A program made the position numbers and the translations under genes. This document shows positions 1 to 5,431 of a stretch of DNA of 5,986 nt, piece by piece (position 1 is the stretch's first letter; every line of letters starts with the position of its first letter). This DNA is from Pseudorhodobacter antarcticus (lineage in GTDB: Bacteria > Pseudomonadota > Alphaproteobacteria > Rhodobacterales > Rhodobacteraceae): positions 1 through 5,986 of the forward strand of contig CAMDHB010000227.1 of assembly GCA_945897655.1 (NCBI GenBank), written 5' to 3'. The notes under the pieces are model-generated. The model ran no database searches. It was not told the origin of the DNA and saw only the letters and a program-made list of their open reading frames with translations.

Positions 1-390
1 ATCGACGGTCGACAGCTGCGGCAAGCCGTCATGCAAGGTGGGGCCTACTTCGCGACCTGAGATATCCCAAAACGACCGAAGATCCCCTTCAGGCGGACGG
101 TCGGGTGCGGGCAGCGTGACCCGCATCGACAGATCGTCTGCAACCGAACCTGCTGCCACTTGTGCCGCGGTCAGGTTCGCTGCGGTCGCCACAGCGCGTT
201 GCAACGTACGCACTTCCAGCAGGACGCCGCGCGACAACTGTCTGGTAACGCCATCAAAATGACGCTGGATAAAGACGATGGACACGACAAGTTGAATCGT
301 GACTATCGGCACGATCAGGATCAAGGCTGCCCGTCCAAACAGGCTGCGCGGCATATAGGTCTTGAAGCGAAACGCCATGACGCCGATCAT
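1..390 (-). CDS. Sensor histidine kinase, EnvZ-like, N-terminal part (truncated by window edge)
   Basis: The reading frame stays open for 130 codons on the minus strand from an ATG at 390 to base 1. It begins with a short basic cytoplasmic stretch (FRFKTYMPRSLFGR, residues 7-20). A strongly hydrophobic segment at about 21-42 (AALILIVPIVTIQLVVSIVF) is an evident membrane anchor. An extracytoplasmic-looking region follows, including LRSFWDISGREVGPTL (104-119). From memory of the family, the MPRSLFGRAALILIVP pattern and the IQRHFDGVTRQ stretch are typical of the EnvZ-like kinases of Rhodobacteraceae. The HAMP, H-box and ATPase domains would lie outside the window, so kinase function is inferred. 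Start choice: AAAGGA at 399-404 lies 8 bases before the ATG at 390. In-frame ATGs at 399 and 378 are alternatives; 378 fits the family N-terminus but lacks a ribosome binding site. Its partner response regulator is not in the window. Confidence 0.8.
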   Translation of the reverse strand, partial: MIGVMAFRFKTYMPRSLFGRAALILIVPIVTIQLVVSIVFIQRHFDGVTRQLSRGVLLEVRTLQRAVATAANLTAAQVAAGSVADDLSMRVTLPAPDRPPEGDLRSFWDISGREVGPTLHDGLPQLSTVD

Positions 391-420
391 AAGGCGCATC
401 CTTTGCCAAGGAAAGCCAAG
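391..420. promoter_or_regulatory. Compact divergent translation-start region between kinase and MBL genes
   Basis: Only 30 bases separate the two opposite start codons, and they contain both ribosome binding sites: AAGGAAAG (408-415) for the plus-strand gene and AAAGGA (404-399 on the minus strand) for the kinase. There is no room for promoters here. Each gene's promoter must therefore sit inside the other's coding sequence, and the 5' ends of the two transcripts should be complementary. Confidence 0.55.
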
Positions 421-1290
421 ATGCCGACCAAAGACCTGATCCGACTTGTGCGGGCCAACAACCCCTCACCTTTGACGGGGTCGGGCACGAATTCCTATCT
501 GTTGGGGAGGGGTGAGGTTGCCGTGATTGACCCGGGGCCTGATCTGGACAGCCATTTTGCGGCCCTGTTTGCGGCGTTGGAGCCAGGTGAACGGATCACC
601 ACCATCCTTGTGACCCACGCTCACTTGGATCATTCGGCCCTTGTGCCGCGTCTGAAGGCCGCCACGGGGGCGGAAGTTCTGGCCTTTGGCCCGGCTCACA
701 GCGGGCGAAGCGCAATCATGTCCGAGCTTGCAGGACAAGGCCTGACCGGGAGCGAGGGGGCGGATGCAGGCTTTCAGCCGGACCTCCGACTGACGGACGG
801 CGAGGTGGTATCAATAGCGGGTCTTGAGATCGAGACCTTGCATCTGCCAGGACATATGGGGTGCCATGTCGGCTTTGCGGCGGGAGACATCCTGTTTTCC
901 GGCGATCATGTGATGCAGTGGTCCAGCACATTGGTGTCGCCGCCGGACGGTGACATGACGGCATACATGGCCACACTAGGCGCCCTCGCCCGCCGGAAAT
1001 GGAGCCGATTTTTGCCCGGTCATGGCCCGGAAGTCACCGACCCTGTCACAAGGATGGCCGAATTGGCCGAGCACAGGTTGCTTCGGGAAAGGGCAATTCT
1101 GCAAGCCTTGCGCGCCGTTGACGGGGCGACGGCGGCTGAACTTGCCAAGCTGATCTACACCGCCACACCGCCCCACCTGATGTATGCGGCCAGCCGCAAC
1201 GTCTTGGCACATCTGATTGATTTGTCGTGCCGGAACCTTGTCCACATGTCCCCAGGGCCACTTGCGACCGCGTCCTTTCACGCCCCTTGA
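421..1290 (+). CDS. MBL-fold metallo-hydrolase (LACTB2/glyoxalase II-like)
   Basis: This is a 289-residue metallo-beta-lactamase-fold hydrolase, presumably cytoplasmic since no signal peptide or membrane segment is visible. The metal-binding motif THAHLDH is at residues 65-71. Further ligand candidates are His145 in LPGHMGCH, Asp162 in FSGDHV and His201 in LPGHGPE, so a complete dinuclear metal site appears present. GTNSYLLG (22-29) and VAVIDPGPD (34-42) form the usual first strands. The C-terminal 75 residues (HRLLRERAILQAL onward) look like the small winged-helix domain common in the LACTB2-like branch. Length is normal for that branch. The open frame extends far upstream, but that stretch is antisense to the kinase gene. 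The ATG at 421 is preferred because AAGGAAAG lies at 408-415 and MPTKDLIRLV leads directly into the fold. The substrate cannot be deduced; a thioester, nucleic acid or other ester are all possible. Confidence 0.93.
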   Translation: MPTKDLIRLVRANNPSPLTGSGTNSYLLGRGEVAVIDPGPDLDSHFAALFAALEPGERITTILVTHAHLDHSALVPRLKAATGAEVLAFGPAHSGRSAIMSELAGQGLTGSEGADAGFQPDLRLTDGEVVSIAGLEIETLHLPGHMGCHVGFAAGDILFSGDHVMQWSSTLVSPPDGDMTAYMATLGALARRKWSRFLPGHGPEVTDPVTRMAELAEHRLLRERAILQALRAVDGATAAELAKLIYTATPPHLMYAASRNVLAHLIDLSCRNLVHMSPGPLATASFHAP

Positions 1291-1318
1291 AGGCTGATTT
1301 ATTTTCTTGCCCAACCCC

Positions 1319-1347
1319 TTTACGCCCCCCGGTGACCTTGCTATAGC
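1319..1347 (+). promoter_or_regulatory. Probable sigma-70 promoter of the tRNA-Asn gene
   Basis: TTTACG (1319-1324) and TATAGC (1342-1347) are separated by 17 bases. Each matches the consensus -35 or -10 hexamer at 4 of 6 positions. The -10 element ends 10 bases before the mature tRNA 5' end, the geometry often seen in alphaproteobacterial tRNA promoters with a C-rich spacer. No start site has been measured. Confidence 0.55.
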
Positions 1348-1357
1348 ACCCCTGTGT

Positions 1358-1432
1358 TCCGGCGTAGCTCAGCGGTAGAGCAGTTGACTGTTAATCAATT
1401 GGTCGTAGGTTCGATCCCTACCGCCGGAGCCA
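1358..1432 (+). tRNA. tRNA-Asn (anticodon GTT)
   Basis: A full cloverleaf can be folded by eye. The acceptor stem TCCGGCG (1358-1364) pairs with CGCCGGA (1422-1428), followed by discriminator G and an encoded CCA (1430-1432). The D stem is GCTC/GAGC. The anticodon stem GTTGA/TCAAT encloses the loop CTGTTAA, with anticodon GTT at 1390-1392. The T stem GTAGG/CCTAC encloses TTCGATC. The 75-base length including CCA is normal for bacterial tRNA-Asn. The anticodon stem is A/T-rich with one G-T pair, a small departure from common alphaproteobacterial versions, but nothing suggests loss of function. Confidence 0.97.
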
Positions 1433-1434
1433 AA

Positions 1435-1448
1435 ATCCCCATAGGGAT
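1435..1448 (+). other. Small hairpin immediately 3' of the tRNA
   Basis: ATCCC (1435-1439) and GGGAT (1444-1448) form a 5-bp stem with a four-base loop, two bases after the tRNA CCA. It could act as a 3' processing or stability element of the tRNA precursor, or be chance. Confidence 0.3.
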
Positions 1449-1464
1449 CAGCTACTTAAGACAG

Positions 1465-1480
1465 ACCCGCTTCGGCGGGT
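1465..1480 (+). terminator. GC hairpin, possible terminator of the tRNA transcript
   Basis: ACCCGC and GCGGGT form a perfect 6-bp stem closed by a TTCG tetraloop, a form often used as a terminator in these bacteria. The usual run of T residues does not follow; the next bases are AGTCGCG. It is therefore either a weak terminator or a remnant that lost its tail. It is the only strong hairpin between the tRNA and the IS element. Confidence 0.4.
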
Positions 1481-1549
1481 AGTCGCGTTGGATCTTGCGG
1501 TTAACAAACGGGGTATCAGATTTTGACTGCTCTTTTCCATCATTTAGAC

Positions 1550-1566
1550 AGGCTCTGGACCCATTA
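1550..1566 (+). repeat. Left terminal inverted repeat of the IS5-family element
   Basis: AGGCTCTGGACCCATTA matches the reverse complement of 2412-2428 (AGGCTCAGGACTCATTG) at 14 of 17 positions. The mismatches are at repeat positions 7, 12 and 17. The exact outer boundary could differ by one base. Confidence 0.8.
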
Positions 1567-1633
1567 AATCGCTTGAAGTCAGTGTAGCTCATTGATTCAT
1601 TTGCGGCAGCAAGGGGCTGCTGCCAGGACCGAG

Positions 1634-2410
1634 ATGATCCTGCTTTCCGAAGGCCAGATGGTGCGGATATCGCCGTTCTTTCCGCTCTCGCACGGGGTGC
1701 CGCGCGTTGATGATCGCAGGGTGATCAGCGGGATCATCTTTGTGATCCGCAATGGGCTCAGGTGGCGGGACGTCCCTGCAAGTTACGGACCACACAAGAC
1801 AATCTACAATCGCTTCATCCGCTGGAGCGAGATGGGCGTGTTCGGGCGCATCTTCGTCGAGCTTGCCAAAGGCGGCGGAGATACCGAAGAATTCATGATC
1901 GACGCCACCCACCTGAAGGCGCATCGGACCGCGGCCAGCCTGCTCAAAAGGGGGCTCTTCCCCGGTGTATCGGGCGCACCAAAGTCGGATTGAATTCAAA
2001 ACTGCACGCGGTCTGCGACAGCGAAGGTCGGCCCCGCAGGCTGTTTCTGACGGCGGCCCCCCCTCTCGGTGATGCTCGCATCGCCTGCCGGGCAACGGGT
2101 TAGCGACTATCCCGGAGCGGCGGCCCTGCTGTCGACGCTGCCCCCGGCGAAGGCCCTGTTGGCGGATAGGGGCTACGATGGCGACTGGTTGTGAGAGGCC
2201 CTTGTGGATCGCAACCATGAAGTCCGCATCCCATAGAAATCAAACAGGAAAATCCAGATACCCCAAGACAAGGCGCTCTATCGCAAGCGCCACAAGATCG
2301 AGAGCATGTTCGGAAAGCTCAAGGATTGGCGGCGCATACACACCCGCAACGACCGATGCGCCCACACCTTCATGTCCGCCATCGCAGCAATCGTCATCTT
2401 CTGGATGTGA
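1634..2410 (+). pseudogene. IS5-family transposase, broken (frame change, insertion, two stops)
   Basis: The DDE transposase can be followed in three pieces. Piece 1 (1634 to about 1950) holds SHGVPRVDDRRVISGI, NGLRWRDVP, YGPHKTIYNR and MIDATHLKAHRTA, whose Asp90 is the first catalytic acid. The frame then moves by -1 near CTCAAAAGGGGG, and piece 2 reads CIGRTKVGLNSKLHAVCDSEGRP. Piece 3 returns to the first frame after about 37 extra bases (roughly 2050-2090). It reads VSDYPGAAAL, LADRGYDGDW (second Asp, codon 2165-2167) and KIESMFGKLKDWRR (Glu, codon 2300-2302), ending IVIFWM. In-frame stops at 2192-2194 (TGA) and 2234-2236 (TAG) make piece 3 untranslatable as one protein. The -1 shift may be original, since this IS group often uses ribosomal frameshifting. 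The insertion and stops are decay. Left unshifted, the first frame ends at 1991-1993, giving 119 residues. The ATG at 1634 follows AGGACCGAG. Confidence 0.88.
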
Positions 2411-2411
2411 T

Positions 2412-2428
2412 CAATGAGTCCTGAGCCT
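2412..2428 (-). repeat. Right terminal inverted repeat of the IS5-family element
   Basis: Read on the minus strand this is AGGCTCAGGACTCATTG, the partner of the left repeat at 1550-1566. It begins one base after the transposase stop codon (2408-2410), the usual tight arrangement in this IS group. Confidence 0.8.
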
Positions 2429-2636
2429 AAGTTGGTTTCGACGAGTTCGGCCCTTCGCGAACGGTCGCATCCCCGCAGAACTGAACGCTGAATACGACAG
2501 TTTGCTTGTGTGCGTTTCACGCTGGGTTCCATTCCACGCACGAGAGCAGGCGTGTTGCTCTGCGGGCAAACCCTGTGATCGCAAGTCGTGCGAAGGCATG
2601 ATCGTTGGCTGGCCAATGTGGTATTGGTCTTGTGTT

Positions 2637-2654
2637 CTGTCACATCTGCGTCAC
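2637..2654 (+). promoter_or_regulatory. Candidate PhoB (Pho) box upstream of phnF
   Basis: CTGTCAC (2637-2643), four spacer bases and GCGTCAC (2648-2654) reproduce the 7-4-7 layout of the PhoB consensus CTGTCAT-N4-CTGTCAT. The first half matches 6 of 7 and the second 4 of 7, with the GTCA core intact in both. A weak -10-like TAGATC (2665-2670) begins 11 bases after the box, close to the distance in PhoB-activated promoters where the box replaces the -35. The C-P lyase operon downstream is a classic phosphate-starvation target, which supports the call. Binding itself is inferred. Confidence 0.55.
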
Positions 2655-2673
2655 GGCAATGCCCTAGATCTTG

Positions 2674-2687
2674 GTCATTCGAATGAC
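2674..2687. promoter_or_regulatory. Perfect 14-bp palindrome, candidate PhnF operator
   Basis: GTCATTCGAATGAC is identical to its own reverse complement. It sits just downstream of the predicted -10 and 15 bases before the phnF start codon, where a bound dimer would block initiation or early elongation. HutC-type GntR regulators bind short palindromes of this kind, and PhnF homologues are known autorepressors. That this is the PhnF site is inference. Confidence 0.5.
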
Positions 2688-2702
2688 TTCAGGGAACCAT
2701 AG

Positions 2703-3431
2703 ATGGCGCAGGAAAGCTGGGAAAGCATACGCGACACACTGTCATCGCAGATCGTGCGGGGACTATGGGCGCCAGGTGCGAAATTGCCTGCGGAAGGCAT
2801 CCTATGCAAAGCCTTTCAGGCCGGTCGCCATTCGGTGCGCCGGGCCATAGGCGCGCTCGCGGTCGAGGGCAAGCTTCGCGTTGAACAGGGGCGCGGCACC
2901 TTTGTGCAAACCGCCCCGCTGATCAGCTATCACATCGGGCGGCGCACCCGTTTTCGACAAAATCTGCTGGATCAGGGCGTGGCCCCCGCAGGCGAACAGA
3001 TCGCTGCCGAGATTATCGCCGCTCCGGCCGAGATTGCCACAGCCTTGGCATTGCCCGAGGGAACCCCCGTGCACCGCCTGTTGCGGCGCGCTCTGGCCGA
3101 TGGCGTGCCGATTAACATCAGCCTGTCATGGCATTCCGCCGACCGCTTTCCCGATCTGGCCGCGCGGCGTCAGATCGGCCATTCAATCACCGACATCTAC
3201 CGCGATCATGGCATCCAGACGTATGCCCGCAAGCGCACGGTCATACTGGCTCGCCGCCCCGATGCGGATGAGGCCGCCCTGCTGCACCAACATCCCGATC
3301 AACCCGTCATGGTGGTGCAGAAAACCGACGTCGATGCCACAGGCGCACCCATCGGCCATTCCGAGGCCGTCTGGGCCGGGGCCCGAGTGCAATTCACCAT
3401 TGATAGCCTGGAGGAGGGCCGCGATGTTTGA
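2703..3431 (+). CDS. phnF: PhnF, GntR-family (HutC subfamily) regulator of the phn operon
   Basis: This is a 242-residue cytoplasmic DNA-binding regulator. The N-terminal winged helix-turn-helix spans about residues 5-70. It shows WESIRDTLSSQI, the PGAKLPAE turn, the recognition region GRHSVRRAIGALAVEG and the wing VEQGRGTFVQ. The UTRA ligand-binding domain covers about 75-235, with the ALPEGTPVHRLLRR and GAPIGHSEAVWAG stretches usual in PhnF. Length fits the family. The assignment to PhnF rather than another HutC-type regulator rests on its position. It is the first gene of a C-P lyase operon, and its stop codon lies inside phnG (8-base overlap). AGGGA at 2691-2695 sits 7 bases before the ATG. 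PhnF proteins are known to repress phosphonate genes and respond to a phosphate- or phosphonate-related signal; the ligand here is unknown. Being co-transcribed, it probably controls its own level. Confidence 0.93.
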   Translation: MAQESWESIRDTLSSQIVRGLWAPGAKLPAEGILCKAFQAGRHSVRRAIGALAVEGKLRVEQGRGTFVQTAPLISYHIGRRTRFRQNLLDQGVAPAGEQIAAEIIAAPAEIATALALPEGTPVHRLLRRALADGVPINISLSWHSADRFPDLAARRQIGHSITDIYRDHGIQTYARKRTVILARRPDADEAALLHQHPDQPVMVVQKTDVDATGAPIGHSEAVWAGARVQFTIDSLEEGRDV

Positions 3432-3855
3432 TCGCCCGACCGAGTTTGACCATGCCACCCTGCTGGCCGTGCTGGCCCGCGCTGATGTAACCCGCCTGAC
3501 GGCCCTGGCCGAAACCCTACTGCCGCAATTGGTTGAGGTCGAGGTTCTGCACAGCCGCACTGGCCTGGTGATGCTGCCTATGCGCGACACGGTCAAAGGC
3601 ACCGACTTTCACCTAGGCGAGGTTCTGGTGGCCGAGGCGCATCTGCGCGCAACGGGCTGCGAAGGTTACGGCATGGTCGTGGGCCGCAATCTGGAACAGG
3701 CCATGGCCATGGCCGTGGTGGATGCTGTGGCCTCCCTTGGCCAAAGCCCTGAAATCCTGGCCTTTCTTGCGACGGAATCCGCTGAAATCATCGTCCGAGA
3801 CACCGCGCGCCTGTGCGAGGTCGAAGCTACTCGCGTGGAAATGGAGACGTTCTGA
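3424..3855 (+). CDS. phnG: PhnG, C-P lyase complex subunit
   Basis: This is a 143-residue subunit of the cytoplasmic carbon-phosphorus lyase core complex (PhnGHIJ). With PhnH, PhnI and PhnL it takes part in transferring a phosphonate to C1 of the ribose of a nucleoside triphosphate, displacing the base. Recognisable stretches are LARADVTRLTALAE (17-30), SRTGLVMLPMRDTVKG (44-59), FHLGEVLVAEAHLR (62-75) and the glycine-rich GCEGYGMVVGRNLEQA (78-93). Length is typical of the family. The ATG at 3424 overlaps the end of phnF by 8 bases and is preceded by GGAGGAGG inside the phnF coding sequence, a strong ribosome binding site. The longer open frame upstream is antisense-free but reads through phnF in another frame and is not part of the protein. 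Confidence 0.95.
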   Translation: MFDRPTEFDHATLLAVLARADVTRLTALAETLLPQLVEVEVLHSRTGLVMLPMRDTVKGTDFHLGEVLVAEAHLRATGCEGYGMVVGRNLEQAMAMAVVDAVASLGQSPEILAFLATESAEIIVRDTARLCEVEATRVEMETF

Positions 3856-4382
3856 TGGTCAGCATCCCCGTCCCCGATGCATTCGAGTCCCGAACCAACG
3901 CCACGTTCGAGGCGCTGATGTGGGCCCTGTCACGACCGGGCACCTTGCACCCCCTACCTACCTCCGGCATGGCCGCAATTGCCGAGGCTTTGGTCGACAG
4001 CGAATGTCGGGTTTACACCGATGACCCGGCCCTCGCCCGTCAGATCGCCAGCTTTGGCGCCGCCCTTGTGACTTTAGCCGAGGCGGATCACTGCTTCACC
4101 ACCAACCTCACGCCTGACCTGCTGGCGCAGGTCGCCATCGGCTCGGCCCTCTATCCCGATGCCGGTGCGACGTTGATCACCACGGCCAACCACGGCACCG
4201 GGCAACGCCTGCGCCTGACAGGGCCGGGGATTGAAAGCCATACCGACATCGCTCTGGACGGCGTGGCCGACCTCTGGCCCAGGCGCGCCCGCAGCCGATA
4301 TCCCGCCGGGTTCGACCTGTTCCTGATCTGCGGAACGCAGGTCATGGGCCTGCCCCGCTCTACCCAAATCGAGGTGCTGTGA
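3855..4382 (+). CDS. phnH: PhnH, C-P lyase complex subunit
   Basis: This is a 175-residue subunit of the C-P lyase core complex. It shows the PhnH hallmarks: an N-terminal FESRTNATFEALMWALSRPG (10-29), a region around VYTDDPALARQIASFG (53-68), LRLTGPGIES (119-128) and the C-terminal CGTQVMGLPRSTQIEV (159-174), where the GLPR(S/T)T motif is family-typical. In E. coli PhnH associates with PhnI in the core and is needed for phosphonate transfer onto the nucleotide; the same role is inferred here. It is slightly shorter than the roughly 190 residues usual for the family. Its ATG shares the last base of the phnG stop (TGATG), and GGAG at 3843-3846 serves as the ribosome binding site. Translational coupling with phnG is likely. 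Confidence 0.95.
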   Translation: MVSIPVPDAFESRTNATFEALMWALSRPGTLHPLPTSGMAAIAEALVDSECRVYTDDPALARQIASFGAALVTLAEADHCFTTNLTPDLLAQVAIGSALYPDAGATLITTANHGTGQRLRLTGPGIESHTDIALDGVADLWPRRARSRYPAGFDLFLICGTQVMGLPRSTQIEVL

Positions 4383-5431
4383 TGGCCTATGTTGCCACCC
4401 GTGGCGGGGCGCGCGCCATTGACCAATCCGAACGCCTTTACCGCGCCGAATTCGGCCAGATTGACGCCAGCCGCGTGGACACCCTGCGCCGCGCCCTCCC
4501 CATGCTGATTGACCGGGTGATGGGCGAGGCGTCACTGTATGAGCCCGACCTCGCCGCCCTTGCGCTGGCCCAGACCGGCGGTGATTTGTATGAAGCGGTT
4601 CTGCTGCTGCGCGCATGGCGCACCACCCAGCCGCGCCTAGCCATTGCCGCCCCGGTCTTGCAGGATGACCTGATCACCCACCGCCGCATCTCGGCCGCGT
4701 TCAAGGATATACCCGGAGGGCAAATCCTCGGTCCAACGCTGGACTATTCGCACCGTCTGCTGGCCACCGATGTCCTGCAAGGCAGCCCCTACACACCCAC
4801 CCCGGTGGACCCGGCCGCCGCCCCCGCGCCAGCCCACCAACCCTCTCTCGCCGCATGGCAAAAGGCCCAAGGGCTGGTGGCTGACCCCGTGCGCGAGGAT
4901 GTCGCCCCCGATGCCATCCCCGATCTGACCCGCGAACCCCTGCTCTTCCCCGCCAAACGCGCCCACACGCTGCAAAGTCTGGCCCGCGCCGATACGGGCG
5001 GCATGTTGGCCTTGGGCTATGCCGCCATGCGCGGCTATGGCAATGCGCATCCCACCGTCAACGAGTTGCGCCTGGCCGAGGCAGAGGTACGGGTAACGCA
5101 CCCTCGCGGCACCGTATTTTCGGCGGGAAGGGTCAAAGTTTCACAAGCCGAGGTGACCTCCAAAGGCAAATCCGGCCAGTTGAACCTGGGCTTCTGCGCC
5201 ACCCTCGGCTGGAACGAAGTCAAGGTGATCTCCGGCGCCACACTGGACCTGAACGCCGCCGCCGCCCCCAAGGGATCACCGGTCGAGGAGGAGTTTTTCC
5301 TTTACCACACCGAACCCGTCGAGGCGTCCGGCTTTTGCATCCACTTCAAACTGCCGCACTACGTGACCTTCCAATCCGCACTCGATGCCCTGCGCGGCGC
5401 CAAAACCGAAGCCCAAAAGGTGCCAGCATGA
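4382..5431 (+). CDS. phnI: PhnI, C-P lyase complex subunit (nucleosidase component)
   Basis: This is a 349-residue core subunit. PhnI alone can remove the base from purine nucleoside triphosphates; with PhnG, PhnH and PhnL it makes the ribose-1-phosphonate 5-triphosphate. Family stretches include AYVATRGGARAI (2-13), LAQTGGDLYEAVLLLRAWRTT (around 62-82), RRISAAFKDIPGGQILGPT (101-119), GYAAMRGYGNAHP (212-224) and EASGFCIHFKLPHYVTFQ (314-331). His321 and His326 in HFKLPH match the spacing of E. coli His328/His333, the zinc ligands in the published core structure as I recall it. About residues 238-300 (VTHPRGTVFS to AAPKGSP) look unlike the E. coli protein. The ATG at 4382 overlaps the phnH stop by one base with GAGG at 4371-4374. 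An in-frame GTG one codon earlier (4379) is less likely. The gene ends in a 4-base ATGA overlap with phnJ. Confidence 0.95.
   Translation: MAYVATRGGARAIDQSERLYRAEFGQIDASRVDTLRRALPMLIDRVMGEASLYEPDLAALALAQTGGDLYEAVLLLRAWRTTQPRLAIAAPVLQDDLITHRRISAAFKDIPGGQILGPTLDYSHRLLATDVLQGSPYTPTPVDPAAAPAPAHQPSLAAWQKAQGLVADPVREDVAPDAIPDLTREPLLFPAKRAHTLQSLARADTGGMLALGYAAMRGYGNAHPTVNELRLAEAEVRVTHPRGTVFSAGRVKVSQAEVTSKGKSGQLNLGFCATLGWNEVKVISGATLDLNAAAAPKGSPVEEEFFLYHTEPVEASGFCIHFKLPHYVTFQSALDALRGAKTEAQKVPA

Larger units (their letters stand above)
1550..2428 (+). mobile_element. Decayed IS5-family (IS427-like group) insertion sequence
   Basis: This element is about 879 bp and is bounded by imperfect 17-bp terminal inverted repeats (14 of 17 positions match). 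It contains a single transposase reading region transcribed rightward. Size, repeat type and the transposase motifs fit the IS5 family, IS427-like group. The transposase is broken and the termini have diverged. No convincing target duplication is seen: the flanks read TTTAGAC on the left and AAGTTGG on the right. This points to an old, inactive copy. It lies between the tRNA-Asn gene and the phn control region and does not visibly disrupt either. Assignment to a named IS cannot be made without a database comparison. Confidence 0.85.
2429..2702. other. Intergenic region between the IS remnant and phnF
   Basis: These 274 bases contain no convincing gene. A short open frame from a TTG at 2502 to the stop at 2700-2702 has no ribosome binding site and overlaps the control sites, so it is not called. 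The left part (2429-2600) shows only weak inverted repeats, AGAGCA/TGCTCT at 2543-2561 and TTGGC/GCCAA at 2605-2616, to which I assign no role. The right 70 bases hold the probable phnF control elements listed separately. Confidence 0.6.

Noticed and set aside
160..420. Long N-terminal extension of the MBL hydrolase frame
   Set aside because: The stretch is antisense to the kinase coding region, and the family fold begins right after the ATG at 421, which has a good ribosome binding site.
1541..2435. Target-site duplication flanking the IS
   Set aside because: Flanks TTTAGAC and AAGTTGG share no convincing direct repeat next to the inverted repeats.
2543..2561. Inverted repeat AGAGCA/TGCTCT, considered as a terminator or small RNA
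   Set aside because: The stem is only 6 bp, with no T-tract and no promoter, so it is indistinguishable from chance.
2502..2702. 66-codon cysteine-containing open frame ending directly at the phnF start codon
   Set aside because: It starts with TTG, has no ribosome binding site, and covers the Pho box and palindrome. Its composition looks like intergenic DNA.
3034..3423. Upstream extension of the phnG frame
   Set aside because: It reads phnF in the wrong frame; PhnG homology begins at the ATG at 3424 behind GGAGGAGG.
4074..4616. 180-codon open frame on the minus strand across phnH/phnI
   Set aside because: It is a shadow of high-G+C coding DNA; the sense strand encodes clear PhnH and PhnI, and the antisense product has no recognisable motif.
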